The notes beneath the pieces are model-generated. The model did not search any database and was not told the origin of the DNA. It was given only the letters and a program-made list of their open reading frames with translations. Positions 45,801 to 54,620 of a stretch of DNA of 64,000 bases are shown here, one piece after another. The stretch spans positions 66,280-130,279 of the forward strand of contig NZ_JALOCH010000009.1 of assembly GCF_023227875.1 (NCBI RefSeq), in the 5' to 3' direction. Each line of letters opens with the position of its first letter. Position 1 is the stretch's first letter. The position numbers were made by a program, and so were the translations under genes. Origin of the DNA: Methanoregula sp. (GTDB lineage Archaea; Halobacteriota; Methanomicrobia; Methanomicrobiales; Methanospirillaceae).

Positions 45801-48800
45801 GCCGGTTGGCTTCATCAAATGACGCTGCGGCTTCGGGCAGGCGTTTCAGGCGGAACAGGCCAACGCCCTTGTAATAGTAGGCTTCCCCGAACTCAGGGAC
45901 CAGCCGGATGGCCTGGTCGAATGCCGCCACCGCATCTTCATCATTCCCGAGGCTGATCTGCGCCCGCCCCTTGTAGAACCAGGTATGGGGGTTCTCTGTC
46001 TCGATCTCAAGGGCATTGTTGTACGAGAGCACCGCTTCAGAGAACCGTTCAACGGCAAACAGGCAGAACCCCCGGATCAGCCAGGCATTGGCAATTTTCG
46101 GGTTGGTATCCAGGGTTTTTGTCAGGATCTCGATCGCGTCGGTGAATTTTCCCAGCTCGGCAAAGGCCAGTCCCTTGTGGTAGAGCGCGTCCTTGTTGCC
46201 GGGATCGATCTCCAGGGCCTGCGAGAACGCGGACGCTGCCTCTTCCTGTTTCCCGAGGACCGCAAGCGCAAGACCCTTCTGGTACAGGGAGTCTGCTTTC
46301 AGGGGATCGATGCTGAATGCTGCATCGAACGATTCGATCGCATCCTCATGGTTCTCGAGACGGACCAGTGCGAGCCCTTTCTGGTAATGGATTGCTGCGT
46401 CATCCGGGGTGATCTCGAGGGCGATGTTAAAGGACATGATCGCCTCTTCGAACATCCCGATCTCGGCAAGGGCAATCCCTTTCTGGTAGAACGCCGGGGT
46501 GTAGCTGGGTATCAGGGCAAGGACACGGTCGAACGCTTCCACTGCTTCGAGATACTTTTCCAGGTGTGCCAGCGCGAGCCCGCGTTCATAATGGATCATG
46601 GCATCGGAAGGATCCAGCTCGATCGAGTGGTCGAATGCCGGGACTGCATCGGAAAACCGTTCGAGGTCGGAAAGGGCCGTGCCTTTGCTGTGCCAGGCCT
46701 CGGGAGATCCGGGCCGGATACTGATCGCTCTTTCGGCTGCTGACAGGGCATCCTCATACCTGCCGAGGTCGTGCAGGGCGAACGACTTGCAGAGTGCCGC
46801 ATCGGCAAGGGCCGGATCGGATTCGAGGGCCTGGTCGAATGCATCGACGGACTCCTGGTAGCGGCCGAGTTCATAGAGTGCGAGCCCGCGCTGGTGATGG
46901 GCGGGGGCATACCGGGGCGTGAGGGAGATACAGAGGTCCAGGACCTGGATGGCATCGTTCTGCCGTTCCATCCGCATGAGGGCAAGGCCATGGTGATAGA
47001 AGGCCATCGCGTTTGCGGGGTCGAGTGTCTCGGTACGCTCGAATTCAACAACAGACTCCGCAGGATGTGACCGTTCCAGGAACGAGAGACCGGCATGATA
47101 ATGCGCTTCGGCAGAGTTCGGGTCAAGCCTGATCGCAAGAGAGTATTCTTCCAGCGCCTCGTCGTGCTGGGAGAGGTCGGAAAGGGCCCGTGCCTTGTAA
47201 TAATGGGCCTGGAAATTATTTGCATTCTCTATAATTGCCTTGTCAAAATCGTGAATTGCGTCCCGGAATTTTCCAAGGTTGTAGAGGGCAATGCCTTTCC
47301 TCAGGCGTGCATCGGTATATTTGGGTTTCAGCTGGAGGGTCTTGTCAAAGGCAAAGACCGCGTCGCTGTGCCGGCCAAGGTCCCCGTAGGCCTTCCCCTT
47401 GTGATAGAACGCAAGGGCATTCTCCGGGTCGTAGATGAGGGCCTTGTCAAAGGATTCCAGCGCGTCTTCGAACCTGCCGGTCTTTTCGAGCGCGATACCG
47501 CGGTTGAAATGCCCGGGTGCATTGCTCGTGTCTTTTGCCAGGTTCTTGTCGAATGCCTCAAGGGCTTCAGGATATTTTCCGGTCTTTAAGAGCGCAAGGC
47601 CGAGATAATAGAAGGCCTCCGTGTAGGATGCTTCGATCTCGATTGCCCGGTTCAGGGATACGATCGCATCCGGGTACCGGCCGATCTCGATCATGGACCT
47701 GCCTTTGTTGTACCATGCCGGTGCAAATGCCGGGAGGATGGCGATGGTCTTCTCGAAACTGGCGGTCGCGTCCCGGTGGTCCCCCAGCTTTGCGAGCGAC
47801 AGCCCCTTGTGGAACTGCGCATCGCCGTTCTTTGAGTCGATCTCGAGCAGGATCTCGAAGACGTGGATCGCGCCCTCGAACCGGTTCACTTTCTCCAGTG
47901 CCAGGCCCTTGTAGTAGAATGCCTCGATACTCCGCTGGTTCAGGGCGATTGCGCTGTCAAAGGCATCGATCGCGTCCTGGTACCGGCCCATGTCAAAGAG
48001 TGCCCGGCCGTTCTTGATCCAGCCAGCCTCGTTGTCAGGTTCGATCTTCAGTGATTTTGAATAGGCAAGGATCGCATCATCCGTCCTGCCGATCTGGTTG
48101 AGCGCATCGCCCTTGCGCATCCAGATGTCATAGAGCGCCGGGTTGATCTCGAGCGCCCGGGTGTATGCGCTGATCGCATCGGGGATCTTGCCGAGATCGT
48201 ATAACACGGTCCCTTTCCGCACCCATCCTTCGGCAAGGTTAGAATTGATCTCCAGCGCTTTTGTGTAAGCGTTGATGGCCTCCAGTTCCCGGGACTGGCC
48301 GGACAGGGCATCTCCCTTCTGCATCCAGACATCGATGAGCGTCGGGTTGAGCGAGAGGATACGGTCATCGGTCTCGATCACCTCGGGGTACCGCTCAAGG
48401 ATGAAGAGTGATTTGGCCTTGCAGATCATTGCTTCGATCAGCGAGGGGTTTACCGCAAGGCTCTGGTCAAGCAGCGGGATTGCCTCTTCATGGCGCGAGA
48501 CCGCTGCAAGCGCAATACCCTGGTACATGTAGCCGTCGGAAAGCGTTGGATCGAGCTGTGTCGCCTGCGCGAGAGCGGAGATCGCGTTCTCGAACTGCTT
48601 TGACTGGAGATAGGCAAGCCCCATGTAATAATACGACAGTGCATTTTCCGGTTCAATGGCGAGGGCACTGGAAAAAGCCTTTACGGCATCGTCGTACCGT
48701 TCCCGCTGGATCAGCGCGATTCCCTTGAAGTGGTAGGCCTGCGCATTCGAAGTATCGAGGGAAAGGGCACTGTCGAATGCCCGGATCGCATCATCGTACC

Positions 48801-51309
48801 GTTCACGCCCGGCATATGCGATCCCCAGGTAGTAGAAACCGGATGCATTCTCCGGTTCAACCGCAAGGGCGCTCTCGAATGCGATGATCGCATCGTCGTA
48901 CCGCTCCCGCTGGGCGAGGGCCACACCCTTATGGTAGAGGATCCTGGGATCGTCCGGGGAGAGGTCCAGCGCCTGGTCATAGGATACCACGGCCTCGAGG
49001 GGTTTTCCCAGTTTCAGGAGCGCATTCCCTTTCTCAAAATATGCCCGCGGGCATTTCCGCGTGATCTCGAGGGTCTTGTCAAATGAACGGACGGCCTCAT
49101 CGTATCGTTCCAGCGCAGAGAGTGCCAGTCCCTTGTAGCACCAGGCATACAGGTCACGGGGATTGTCGTCAAGCGCCCGGTTCAGGACCGTGATCGATTC
49201 GTCGTACTTCCCGAGGGAATAAAGGGCAATGCCCTTCCGCATCGAGGCCTCGCTCAGCTTCGGGTTGAGACCCAGTGATTTGTCGAACGCGGCGATTGCA
49301 TCCTCGAGCCGCCCGAGATGGGCAAGGGCAATCCCCATAAACAGCCAGCCGTCCGTGAGCGCCGGGTTCTGTTCAAGGGCTTCCTCGAATGCATTGGCCG
49401 ATTCCTGGTAATGCAGCAGGTTGAACAGCGCGAGGGCCTTCTCGTAGTGGGCATTGGTGTTCTGCGGGGATATCGCAAGGACCGCGTCGAATGCGGTCAC
49501 GGCCTCCGTGAACCGGTTGAGCCGGGAGAGGGTCAGGCCCCGGTGGAAGAGCGCGAGCGTATGGGACGGGTCGATCTCCGCGGCCCGTTCGAATGCCGCG
49601 ATCGCGTCTTCGTTCCTGCCAAGCTGGACAAGGACGAGTCCGCCCTGGTAATGGGCGTTGATATATTTGGGGTTGATGGCAACGGCCCTGCCGAACGCGT
49701 CCAGCGCCTGCTCGTATCGCCCGAGCTTGATGAGTGCCGTCCCCTTGTCGTAGAATGCCTGCGAGTAGGTGGGGCGGAGCTCTATGCTTCGGTCAAAGGA
49801 TTCGATCGCTTCTTCGAACTTCCCGACTTTTATGAGCTGCAGGCCTTTCTGGTGGAATGCCTGCGCATTGTTCGGGTCGAACGCCACGGTACGGTCGAAT
49901 TCCTGGACCGCGTCCTCGTTTCTCCCGAGCTTGGCGAGGGCAAACCCTTTGTGATAGAGGGCATCGGAAAAACCGGGATTGATCTGCAGGGCCCGGTTAT
50001 AGGCATCGACCGCTTCGGTGAACCGGCCAAGGCTGGCATACGAGATCCCTTCCTGGAAGGCAGCCGATGCGCACCCGGCGTCCCGCTGGAGTGCGTCCTC
50101 GAACGCTTCGATCGCTTCCTTGTGCCGGCCGAGGCGTGTGAAGGCAATGCCCCGGAAGTAATGCGACCCGGCATGGTCCGGGTCGAGTGCGAGCCTGCGG
50201 GTGAACGAGTCAAGCGCCTCTTCGTACCGGCTCAGGTTGATGCAGGCAACACCACGGCGGTACCAGGCTTCCTCATTGTCGGGTTCAAGATTCGTTGCCT
50301 GGTCGAAATCCAGGACCGCTTCCCGGTATTGTTTCAACCGGAACCAGGCAAGCCCCCGCTGGAATATGGCGTTCGTATTCCCGGGCTGTACCTCAAGGGT
50401 CTTCGTGAATGACTCCGCCGCATCCTCGAACCGTTCGATCCGGACTTCAGAAAGCCCGAGGTAGTACCAGGCATCGGAAAGATCGGGGTTCAGGTCGGTT
50501 GCCTGGTGCAGGGCATAGACGGCATCCACGTACATCCCGATCTTAAAGAGCGACATCCCCTTGATCGCCCAGATGTCGGCATGACCGGGCTCGTGCTGGA
50601 GGAAATTTTCCGCGGACTGCACCGCATCTTCGTGCCGCTCCTGCTTTGCAAGGATAAAACTCCGGTAATACCAGACCCAGATATCGTCCGGATCGAGTTC
50701 CAGCGCCCGGTCGAACGCGGCCAGGGCCTCGTCATATTTGCCGACATCGTAGAGGGAGATCCCCTTGTTGTAATACGCACGTGAGTATTCAGGAACGATC
50801 TCGATCGCCTTGTTGTACGCGAAGATCGCTTCCTGGTGCCGGCCAAGGTCCGCAAGCGCAATCCCCTTGTTGTAGAACACTTTCGCGTGGCGGGAGTCCA
50901 CCATCAGCGCATGGTCGTAAGCACCGATCGCGTCCTGGAACCGGCCCAGTTCATACAGCGCGATCCCCTTGAGGATCCAGGCCTCGGCATTATCGTATTT
51001 TATGGAGAGGAGGCGGTCGCAGGCAACGAGGGCCTCTTCGTTCCGGCCGATCTGGGCAAGGGTTGCGGCTTTGTTATACCATGCATTGGGATCGGTTGGT
51101 TCTATCTCTACGGCCTGGTCGTAGGCCTCGATCGCTTCTTCAAATTTTCCCAGGTCGTACAGCGCGATGCCCTTGAAGTAATAGGCTTTTGCAAGCCGGG
51201 GATACAATGCAAGTCCCCGGTCGAACATGACAATGGCTTCCTGGAACCGGCCAAGATCATAGAGTTCAATGCCCTGCCGCAACAATGCTTCTGCATCACT
51301 CTTGTTCAT
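39889..51309 (-). CDS. Giant protein of about 111 tandem TPR repeats (~3806 residues)
   Basis: Open over 11.4 kb without interruption. ATG 51309 (MNKSDAEALLRQG) has GAGGT 10 bases upstream and leads straight into the first repeat; an in-frame start at 51390 would add 27 non-repeat residues. The remainder is tandem 34-residue TPRs of the consensus AWYxKGxALxxLGRYEEAIxAFDxALxIDPxN, from FKGIALYDLGKFEEAIEAYDQA to WNDIGDVLDKIGKPEEAKICYEKG, about 111 units. There is no signal peptide, membrane helix or other domain. It should be a long right-handed superhelix, presumably a cytoplasmic scaffold; partners unknown. Repeats differ at the DNA level enough to be stable, though several adjacent units are very alike, suggesting internal duplication. 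Confidence 0.93.
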   Translation of the reverse strand: MNKSDAEALLRQGIELYDLGRFQEAIVMFDRGLALYPRLAKAYYFKGIALYDLGKFEEAIEAYDQAVEIEPTDPNAWYNKAATLAQIGRNEEALVACDRLLSIKYDNAEAWILKGIALYELGRFQDAIGAYDHALMVDSRHAKVFYNKGIALADLGRHQEAIFAYNKAIEIVPEYSRAYYNKGISLYDVGKYDEALAAFDRALELDPDDIWVWYYRSFILAKQERHEDAVQSAENFLQHEPGHADIWAIKGMSLFKIGMYVDAVYALHQATDLNPDLSDAWYYLGLSEVRIERFEDAAESFTKTLEVQPGNTNAIFQRGLAWFRLKQYREAVLDFDQATNLEPDNEEAWYRRGVACINLSRYEEALDSFTRRLALDPDHAGSHYFRGIAFTRLGRHKEAIEAFEDALQRDAGCASAAFQEGISYASLGRFTEAVDAYNRALQINPGFSDALYHKGFALAKLGRNEDAVQEFDRTVAFDPNNAQAFHQKGLQLIKVGKFEEAIESFDRSIELRPTYSQAFYDKGTALIKLGRYEQALDAFGRAVAINPKYINAHYQGGLVLVQLGRNEDAIAAFERAAEIDPSHTLALFHRGLTLSRLNRFTEAVTAFDAVLAISPQNTNAHYEKALALFNLLHYQESANAFEEALEQNPALTDGWLFMGIALAHLGRLEDAIAAFDKSLGLNPKLSEASMRKGIALYSLGKYDESITVLNRALDDNPRDLYAWCYKGLALSALERYDEAVRSFDKTLEITRKCPRAYFEKGNALLKLGKPLEAVVSYDQALDLSPDDPRILYHKGVALAQRERYDDAIIAFESALAVEPENASGFYYLGIAYAGRERYDDAIRAFDSALSLDTSNAQAYHFKGIALIQRERYDDAVKAFSSALAIEPENALSYYYMGLAYLQSKQFENAISALAQATQLDPTLSDGYMYQGIALAAVSRHEEAIPLLDQSLAVNPSLIEAMICKAKSLFILERYPEVIETDDRILSLNPTLIDVWMQKGDALSGQSRELEAINAYTKALEINSNLAEGWVRKGTVLYDLGKIPDAISAYTRALEINPALYDIWMRKGDALNQIGRTDDAILAYSKSLKIEPDNEAGWIKNGRALFDMGRYQDAIDAFDSAIALNQRSIEAFYYKGLALEKVNRFEGAIHVFEILLEIDSKNGDAQFHKGLSLAKLGDHRDATASFEKTIAILPAFAPAWYNKGRSMIEIGRYPDAIVSLNRAIEIEASYTEAFYYLGLALLKTGKYPEALEAFDKNLAKDTSNAPGHFNRGIALEKTGRFEDALESFDKALIYDPENALAFYHKGKAYGDLGRHSDAVFAFDKTLQLKPKYTDARLRKGIALYNLGKFRDAIHDFDKAIIENANNFQAHYYKARALSDLSQHDEALEEYSLAIRLDPNSAEAHYHAGLSFLERSHPAESVVEFERTETLDPANAMAFYHHGLALMRMERQNDAIQVLDLCISLTPRYAPAHHQRGLALYELGRYQESVDAFDQALESDPALADAALCKSFALHDLGRYEDALSAAERAISIRPGSPEAWHSKGTALSDLERFSDAVPAFDHSIELDPSDAMIHYERGLALAHLEKYLEAVEAFDRVLALIPSYTPAFYQKGIALAEIGMFEEAIMSFNIALEITPDDAAIHYQKGLALVRLENHEDAIESFDAAFSIDPLKADSLYQKGLALAVLGKQEEAASAFSQALEIDPGNKDALYHKGLAFAELGKFTDAIEILTKTLDTNPKIANAWLIRGFCLFAVERFSEAVLSYNNALEIETENPHTWFYKGRAQISLGNDEDAVAAFDQAIRLVPEFGEAYYYKGVGLFRLKRLPEAAASFDEANRLMPDFTEAFLENGRTLAALGRYREAATAFEQVLAVHPKDLSALYGLARARDHLASYKEAIAAYAKVNRISPDCERAFLYKGFAQMLLHEYDDAVAAFTRVIEINPSNAEAWQEKGRALVMLEKFATAVEAFDGFLGVKPDVAEVLFEKGLSLTHLDRYEDALEAFSRCIELGLNTARVHTEQALCLFRLERYEAVIASADRALALDPQDPRSLLAKGESLLLLNRYAEAISSFDGVIAQDPENVRAHRGRGISLVKLSRYEDSVIELDRALENDTANPELLACKGHSLYRLARYKEAVESLGKSLKRKPQNPAALLFRGKAYLRLSRWDDAHAMFEKLITLDKKNATAWYYKGVALSAQNLHEEALAAFEKAIVSEGTCAVAWYNKARELNALKKYEDALPAFDRTLELQPDMQDAAYQKGLVLAIISRHEDAVAAFDRAVSMGLNTRELWYYRGNSLMQVGRWQDALESFTRTLGLAPEDAAAWLDKGVCLTKLADYSSAVEAFDKTIEYDPKSVQAVFSRGQALTELGRDEEAILAFTRTLELDSTWYDAAYLRGRAFSRLGKYTDAIASFDYALEHAPDFYQAHYYKGLALQALGKYEKAIRSYKQALTHDTSIVDAVYQTGLSYFGLGKYENALRAFDKMLEVEPNNSQVLYQKGRSLARLSRFDEALQSVDRALELENNNADVWVLRGSTLYDLGRFEETLESFDRAIALTPENPVPWYLKGRSLTDLARYQDAVPCFDQVLGADDHCGGAWLRKGSSLLSLGQFEPAIDALTHALDLDPKNANGWYDRAIALSELGRYEEAVASYDHAIAINRKYANAWYDKGVALVHLDRDRDAIQAFENTTAIDPHFINAFYDKGLAFERLTQYREALTAFDATLSINASYVPALYHKGLALFHLDRFPEAASTLSATLDLDATLTDAWYHLSQSYMRLGNFDEAVPAFDHVLEQRPDDMDAYLGKGRALSALGSYDRAIESFDRIIGHSPQHTEAWHAKGHALYNLKRYGDAIHAFNTVLRSDPGDHDAMYHRAASYVALDKFEEAVESYHHLLTLTPDNDKAWFEQGMALSRLNRHDDAIHAFNQAVRIRPDYFDALFARARSFDSLEMPKEAVDAYNNALAVQPMHIPSLHFKGAALVKMGKNEEAIKIFDRALEIDPTYTEALYDKGRALSALGMFREAAKTFDKVLSIDGNYAGVYYHKGLALASLGRHDEAIIAFNKNIDLDSDNWQASYHKGLSLFQTGRSQDAIEAFDNVIGIFPESIDAWLHRGKALSALGRHNDAVESYIRTLEIDPSNADAWYLKGSAIYASNGYEDAIEAFNRALEIRPDYMSAYYDKGRSLCHMGMFQEAVIAFDNALSLQPKNVDALYHKGAALAKLSQYDDAIQAFDKALKIRPNFAHIWTGKGRAVSALGRDHDAVSFFNKALGINPKDARASYSLGFSLLRLGKYHEAIRNFEAALAQHPHCAEAYYQKGRALAMLSMNNEAVIAYDRAISENDGFAEAWLYRGISRASLDLFDLAIQDYGHALSLNPSYAAAYLFRGIALIKVHRADEAVGAFDQALIHQPDYPEAYYYKGRALLEQKQYEDAIPSFDLALANNNRYAEAYFHKGVALARIERYDESITAFNAALGIQHEYAEAIYERGRSQLHTGKYKDAISSFDQVLALTPGNAGALYEKGRALLALVNPTAAATAFDQAIDINPSCWQALFWKGRALVELVSYDAAITAFDHALEIMPRMAVIHDQKGLAYAALEQYREAIGSYDRALEIEHLPPVFAHKGVSLAELGMNRDAIEAFDKAIELDPNLVEAWMGKGNVMYDLGKYPDAERAYESGLALDPENTEALTRQGMALSARQKYDEAIEFYDRALLIDPTFSIAYFTRGSALIALGRNEDAVEAFDAMLHIQPEFVDAWIHKGRALQEMGMFQDALAAFKRALEIDPGRKECWNDIGDVLDKIGKPEEAKICYEKGR

Positions 51310-51538
51310 GGAATCTGTTACCTCGTGTTGAAATGCCGGGGAGTATCGTGGATTTTTTCCAGTCCTGCTGTCGATGGATCCATCTGCCATAGAGGTTTTA
51401 TAAAGACCGCATATACCCTTTCCGGTACAGTCTTTTGCAACCTGTACAGATACTACAGCTGTCTATTGGTACTATTTTTATACTCAATCCGTATTAAGAA
51501 CGGTTGGTTAAAAAGAGGGGAGGGGGGGAGCCCGGTGC

Positions 51539-52771
51539 TCAGTGCCGGTCCAGCTGCCGGATGACCCGGGACAGCCGTTCCACGCCGGTGCGGACCTTCT
51601 CCGGTGTCGAGTTGGAGAAATTGAGCCGAAGGGTGTTGGTGCCGCCCCCGTCAGTATAGAACGGTATGCCGGGCAGGACGGCGACCTGTTCTTTCAGGGC
51701 ATGTTCGAACACGTCCATGGAGGAGATGCCGTCCGGCAGGGTGACCCAGACAAACATCCCGCCCCGGGGTTGTGTACAGGTGACCGATGCCGGCATCAGC
51801 TCCTTAATCAGGCTGACCATGAGGGTGCACTGGTCCCGGTACCGGGCACGGATGACCCGGATCTTTGCATCGATGTCCACCGTGCAGAGGTACTCGTACG
51901 CGATCCGCTGGGAGAGGTAATTCGAGTGGAGGTCCGAGGCCTGTTTTGCAATCACCAGCTGTTCCATGATCGCGGGGGGAGCAACCACCCATCCCATCCG
52001 CATGCCCGGTGCAAGGATCTTTGAGAACGACCCGGTGATGATCGCCTGTTCCGGCAGGTACTGACGGAACGAGGGCAGGGAGACCCCGTCAAAGTTCAGT
52101 TCGCCGTACGCATCGTCTTCGACAACAAGCGTGCCCCGTTCTGCGAATATCTCCGCGAGCTCTTTTCGCCGTTCTTCTGTATAGGTCACCCCGGAGGGGT
52201 TCTGGGAATTCGGGACACCGTAGAACAACCGGACCGGGTAGTGGTCGAGCTCATGCGCCAGCATCGCCGGGTCCGGCCCGTCCTCGTGCAGGATGACCGG
52301 ATGGAAGACGGGTTCATAGAGCGAAAATGCCTGGATAGCGCCGAGATACCCGGGCCGTTCGATGGCTACATGGTCGCCGGCGCTGATGAGGACTTTTCCG
52401 ATCAGGTCAAGGCATTGCTGCGAGCCGTTCGTGATCAGGATCTCATCGGGAGATATGTCCAGCCCGAGGCGTTTTTTGTACCGGTCGGCAATGAACTGGC
52501 GGAGCGGGCGGTACCCTTCGGTAGTGGAATACTGCAGTGCAACTTTCCCGTCCTGTGCAAGTACATCTGCGGCGGCCCGGGCTACGCCCCCGACATCGAT
52601 GAGCTCCGGGTTCGGGAGGCCCCCGGCAAAGGAGATGATCCGGGGGTCTTCGGTCACCTTGAGGATTTCACGGATGAATGACTTGGGCGTCTTTGCCATC
52701 CGGGATGCAAACGTGTACTTTCGGCCGCCGGATGTTTTTGCCCCGGCCGGTAACGGTGTCTGCTGGCTCAT
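51539..52771 (-). CDS. PLP-dependent aminotransferase, class I (Aro8/LysN type)
   Basis: 410 residues. Fold-type I motifs: ISFAGGLPNPELID near 45, ITNGSQQCLDLIGK near 110, VPNSQNPSGVTYTEERR near 185, VVEDDAYGELNFDG, and the PLP lysine in TGSFSKILAPGMRMGW near 245. This subgroup includes aromatic, branched-chain and 2-aminoadipate aminotransferases; the natural substrate is not clear. Starts 200 bases from a short gene on the other strand and is followed by the promoter of the giant TPR gene. Confidence 0.92.
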   Translation of the reverse strand: MSQQTPLPAGAKTSGGRKYTFASRMAKTPKSFIREILKVTEDPRIISFAGGLPNPELIDVGGVARAAADVLAQDGKVALQYSTTEGYRPLRQFIADRYKKRLGLDISPDEILITNGSQQCLDLIGKVLISAGDHVAIERPGYLGAIQAFSLYEPVFHPVILHEDGPDPAMLAHELDHYPVRLFYGVPNSQNPSGVTYTEERRKELAEIFAERGTLVVEDDAYGELNFDGVSLPSFRQYLPEQAIITGSFSKILAPGMRMGWVVAPPAIMEQLVIAKQASDLHSNYLSQRIAYEYLCTVDIDAKIRVIRARYRDQCTLMVSLIKELMPASVTCTQPRGGMFVWVTLPDGISSMDVFEHALKEQVAVLPGIPFYTDGGGTNTLRLNFSNSTPEKVRTGVERLSRVIRQLDRH

Positions 52772-52941
52772 GGTTCACCTGATTTGTCCTGATCAGTTTG
52801 GGGAGGAATCTCCATAAAGTGATCCCTCCAGCGGGAGGCGCCAGTGAGATCTTATGGACCGCGGTGCAGCAAGCTGGACGGTTTACACTTTCACCCCCCT
52901 CATGCCCTGCCTTTTTAGTTCCGGCAATTCTTTTCACTGGT

Positions 52942-53115
52942 ATGATGGACGTGGCAGCACAGGAAAATTCAACAGGCTATGACTTCCGGCACCTTGACCG
53001 GATACGGGAAAAATTCCATGAAGTGTTTGGCAGCGAATGTACGTTACGCGACGAGACGCTCGTGCAGCGGTACACCATTGCGCCCGATGGCGAACTGATT
53101 ATGTTCGTGCGGTAA
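52942..53115 (+). CDS. Small hypothetical protein, 57 residues
   Basis: Reads MMDVAAQENSTGYDFRHLD and continues with a charged, mixed helix-strand sequence (RIREKFHEVFGSECTLRDET, then YTIAPDGELIMFVR). There is no signal or membrane segment. Reading frame, codon use and an ACTGG preceding the ATG are compatible with a gene, and the sequence is not low-complexity. The frame is open upstream, but that part looks like the divergent promoter region. Family not recognised. Confidence 0.5.
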   Translation: MMDVAAQENSTGYDFRHLDRIREKFHEVFGSECTLRDETLVQRYTIAPDGELIMFVR

Positions 53116-53884
53116 CTCCGGTTCCCGCCATAAACGGGGGTGTCTGGGAAAACCTCTCCCGTTTCGTTTCACGTGCTCCAGGAGCGAAAAAATTTCCCGG
53201 GCGCTGTTCGAAGAAAGCCACCCGGCTTTCTTCTCAAGCTCCTACTGCCGTTCCGGCAGTAGTCGCTTATCCAAAAGGCACCAATTAGACGTTTTTTGGA
53301 GGCTGAAATGCTCCCAAAATGCACAAAATAACGATGATTCAGCCGTATCTTAAAATCACTGCTCTATAATTCGCAAAAAAACGCGAGTATCAGAAAGTCG
53401 GTTTTTCAAAATGAGCCCGGATCCGAAAATGGAGCGTTTTACGAGGAGATAATTTTCAGAGGGATTGTAAGTCCCGGTCACTGACGGTAACGAGAGAGTG
53501 TGTAATCAGGATCAAGGACCGTGCTATAGTATCGATCGCGAAAAGATACTTTTGACTTAAGGGGACCTGAACCCTCGTTCCAACCCATCCGGCCCCACAG
53601 CAACCCCGGATCGATACTTCCAGGAATGCTCCGACCGGCCTGTTTCGGGGGTTATTGAGGAAAGTGTCCCGGAAAAACCCTGTACAGCGTTCTGCCGTGA
53701 AACTGGCTGTTTTCCAAGGAGAAAAACCGGCCTGTTTAGACCCTGTTTCCTTTGAGGATAGGTAGTTGCTATGGGATTCAGCACGTGGGTGGGTGGGGAT
53801 GAAGAAATCCTGATTTAGGATATTGTCTTTCATGTTCCGGATCCGGGGCAGCATCGCGAAAATTTTCTTAAAAAAAATTTAATT
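53116..53884. other. Non-coding stretch with tandem perfect hairpins
   Basis: No supportable gene. Two perfect hairpins follow the 57-residue gene: 53210-53233 (GAAGAAAGCC-ACCC-GGCTTTCTTC) and 53242-53262 (CTACTGCCG-TTC-CGGCAGTAG). The first belongs to the GAAGAA/TTCTTC module seen in repeats A, B and C. The remainder (53300-53860) is mixed sequence with short open frames that I do not believe. Confidence 0.6.
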
Positions 53885-54165
53885 TTTTTCAAAATTTTTT
53901 ATACGGATTGTGAGACTATGAAAAAAATTGTAGGAAAATTTTGTTGGCAAGTTCACACTGAGCGATGCTTTACGCGCAAAAGGTCTCCCGACTGCTCGAA
54001 GAACCATTTGGGTTCTTCTCGTGCCTCATCTCTGATGAGATTCGACATTTGGCTACGCATTTACCGGTTCTCTTGGCATGATCCAGAACCTTGCCCAGCC
54101 GCGACCCGACGAGGCGTCGCGGCGACTCCGCGCGAAGCGAGGGGGGGGGGGAGAACTCGTAAAAA
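53885..54165 (+). repeat. Composite non-coding element, locus 2 (B part)
   Basis: Matches 21190-21450 and the minus strand of 62075-62510: AGGAAAATTTT then TTGGCAA, GCGATGC-ACGCGCAAAAGGTCT, TTCGACATTTGGCTACGCA, TTACCGGT, GATCCAGAACCTTGCCCAGC and a G-rich end. The hairpin 53998-54018 is GAAGAACC-ATTTG-GGTTCTTC. It ends 55 bases before the zinc ribbon gene. Confidence 0.82.
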
Positions 54166-54218
54166 AACGCACGTAAGTCCAAAGAAAATATTATCATCTC
54201 AAAATTTAACGAAAAATT

Positions 54219-54578
54219 ATGTATTGTCAAAAATGCGGGAAAGAGAACTCCGATGATAATAAATTTTGTAAAGAATGCGGAGCTTCTTTGATCCAAATAA
54301 ATTCATCCACTTCATCTTCATATCGTATTTCTCCCGAACCATTCGGGATTATTATTGGTATAGCAATAATTCTTGCAATGTATGCAATTCCATTAGTGCC
54401 AGTTTCTTTATTTTTCTCTCAAGGTACTTACATATCATTGGCTAAGGCTATCGAAATATGTTCATCTCCCTTGTATAAATGTCCAAGTGTAAATCTTTCA
54501 TTATGGTTTTACGCTGGATGGTTATGTGCCATTTTTTTTATTTTTATTAGCGTGTTTAATAAAACGAAAATAAATTAG
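54219..54578 (+). CDS. Zinc ribbon membrane protein, 119 residues
   Basis: Starts MYCQKCGKENSDDNKFCKECGASL, a four-cysteine zinc ribbon (CxxC-14-CxxC). A short Ser-rich linker precedes two or three hydrophobic helices (GIIIGIAIILAMYAIPLVPVSLFF and LWFYAGWLCAIFFIFISVF). The gene is AT-rich, unlike the core genes. Zinc-ribbon plus membrane-helix proteins of this sort are widespread in archaea and unassigned in function. Confidence 0.78.
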   Translation: MYCQKCGKENSDDNKFCKECGASLIQINSSTSSSYRISPEPFGIIIGIAIILAMYAIPLVPVSLFFSQGTYISLAKAIEICSSPLYKCPSVNLSLWFYAGWLCAIFFIFISVFNKTKIN

Positions 54579-54620
54579 TACGTATTGTTAAGCAGGTCTC
54601 AAAAAAACGGAGGTGAGATA

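Noticed and set aside
40060..50412. Many long open frames on the plus strand opposite the giant TPR gene, up to 470 codons
   Set aside because: They mirror the 102-base periodicity of the TPR repeats, have no ribosome binding sites and encode odd Arg/Gly/Val-rich sequence; the minus-strand TPR frame is clearly the coding one.
53210..53262. The two perfect hairpins as intrinsic terminators
   Set aside because: They lack the T run expected for termination in either strand; the first matches the repeat-associated module instead.
53456..53854. 132-codon open frame on the minus strand
   Set aside because: No start signal, no domain, mixed low-complexity sequence, and overlapping frames equally open.
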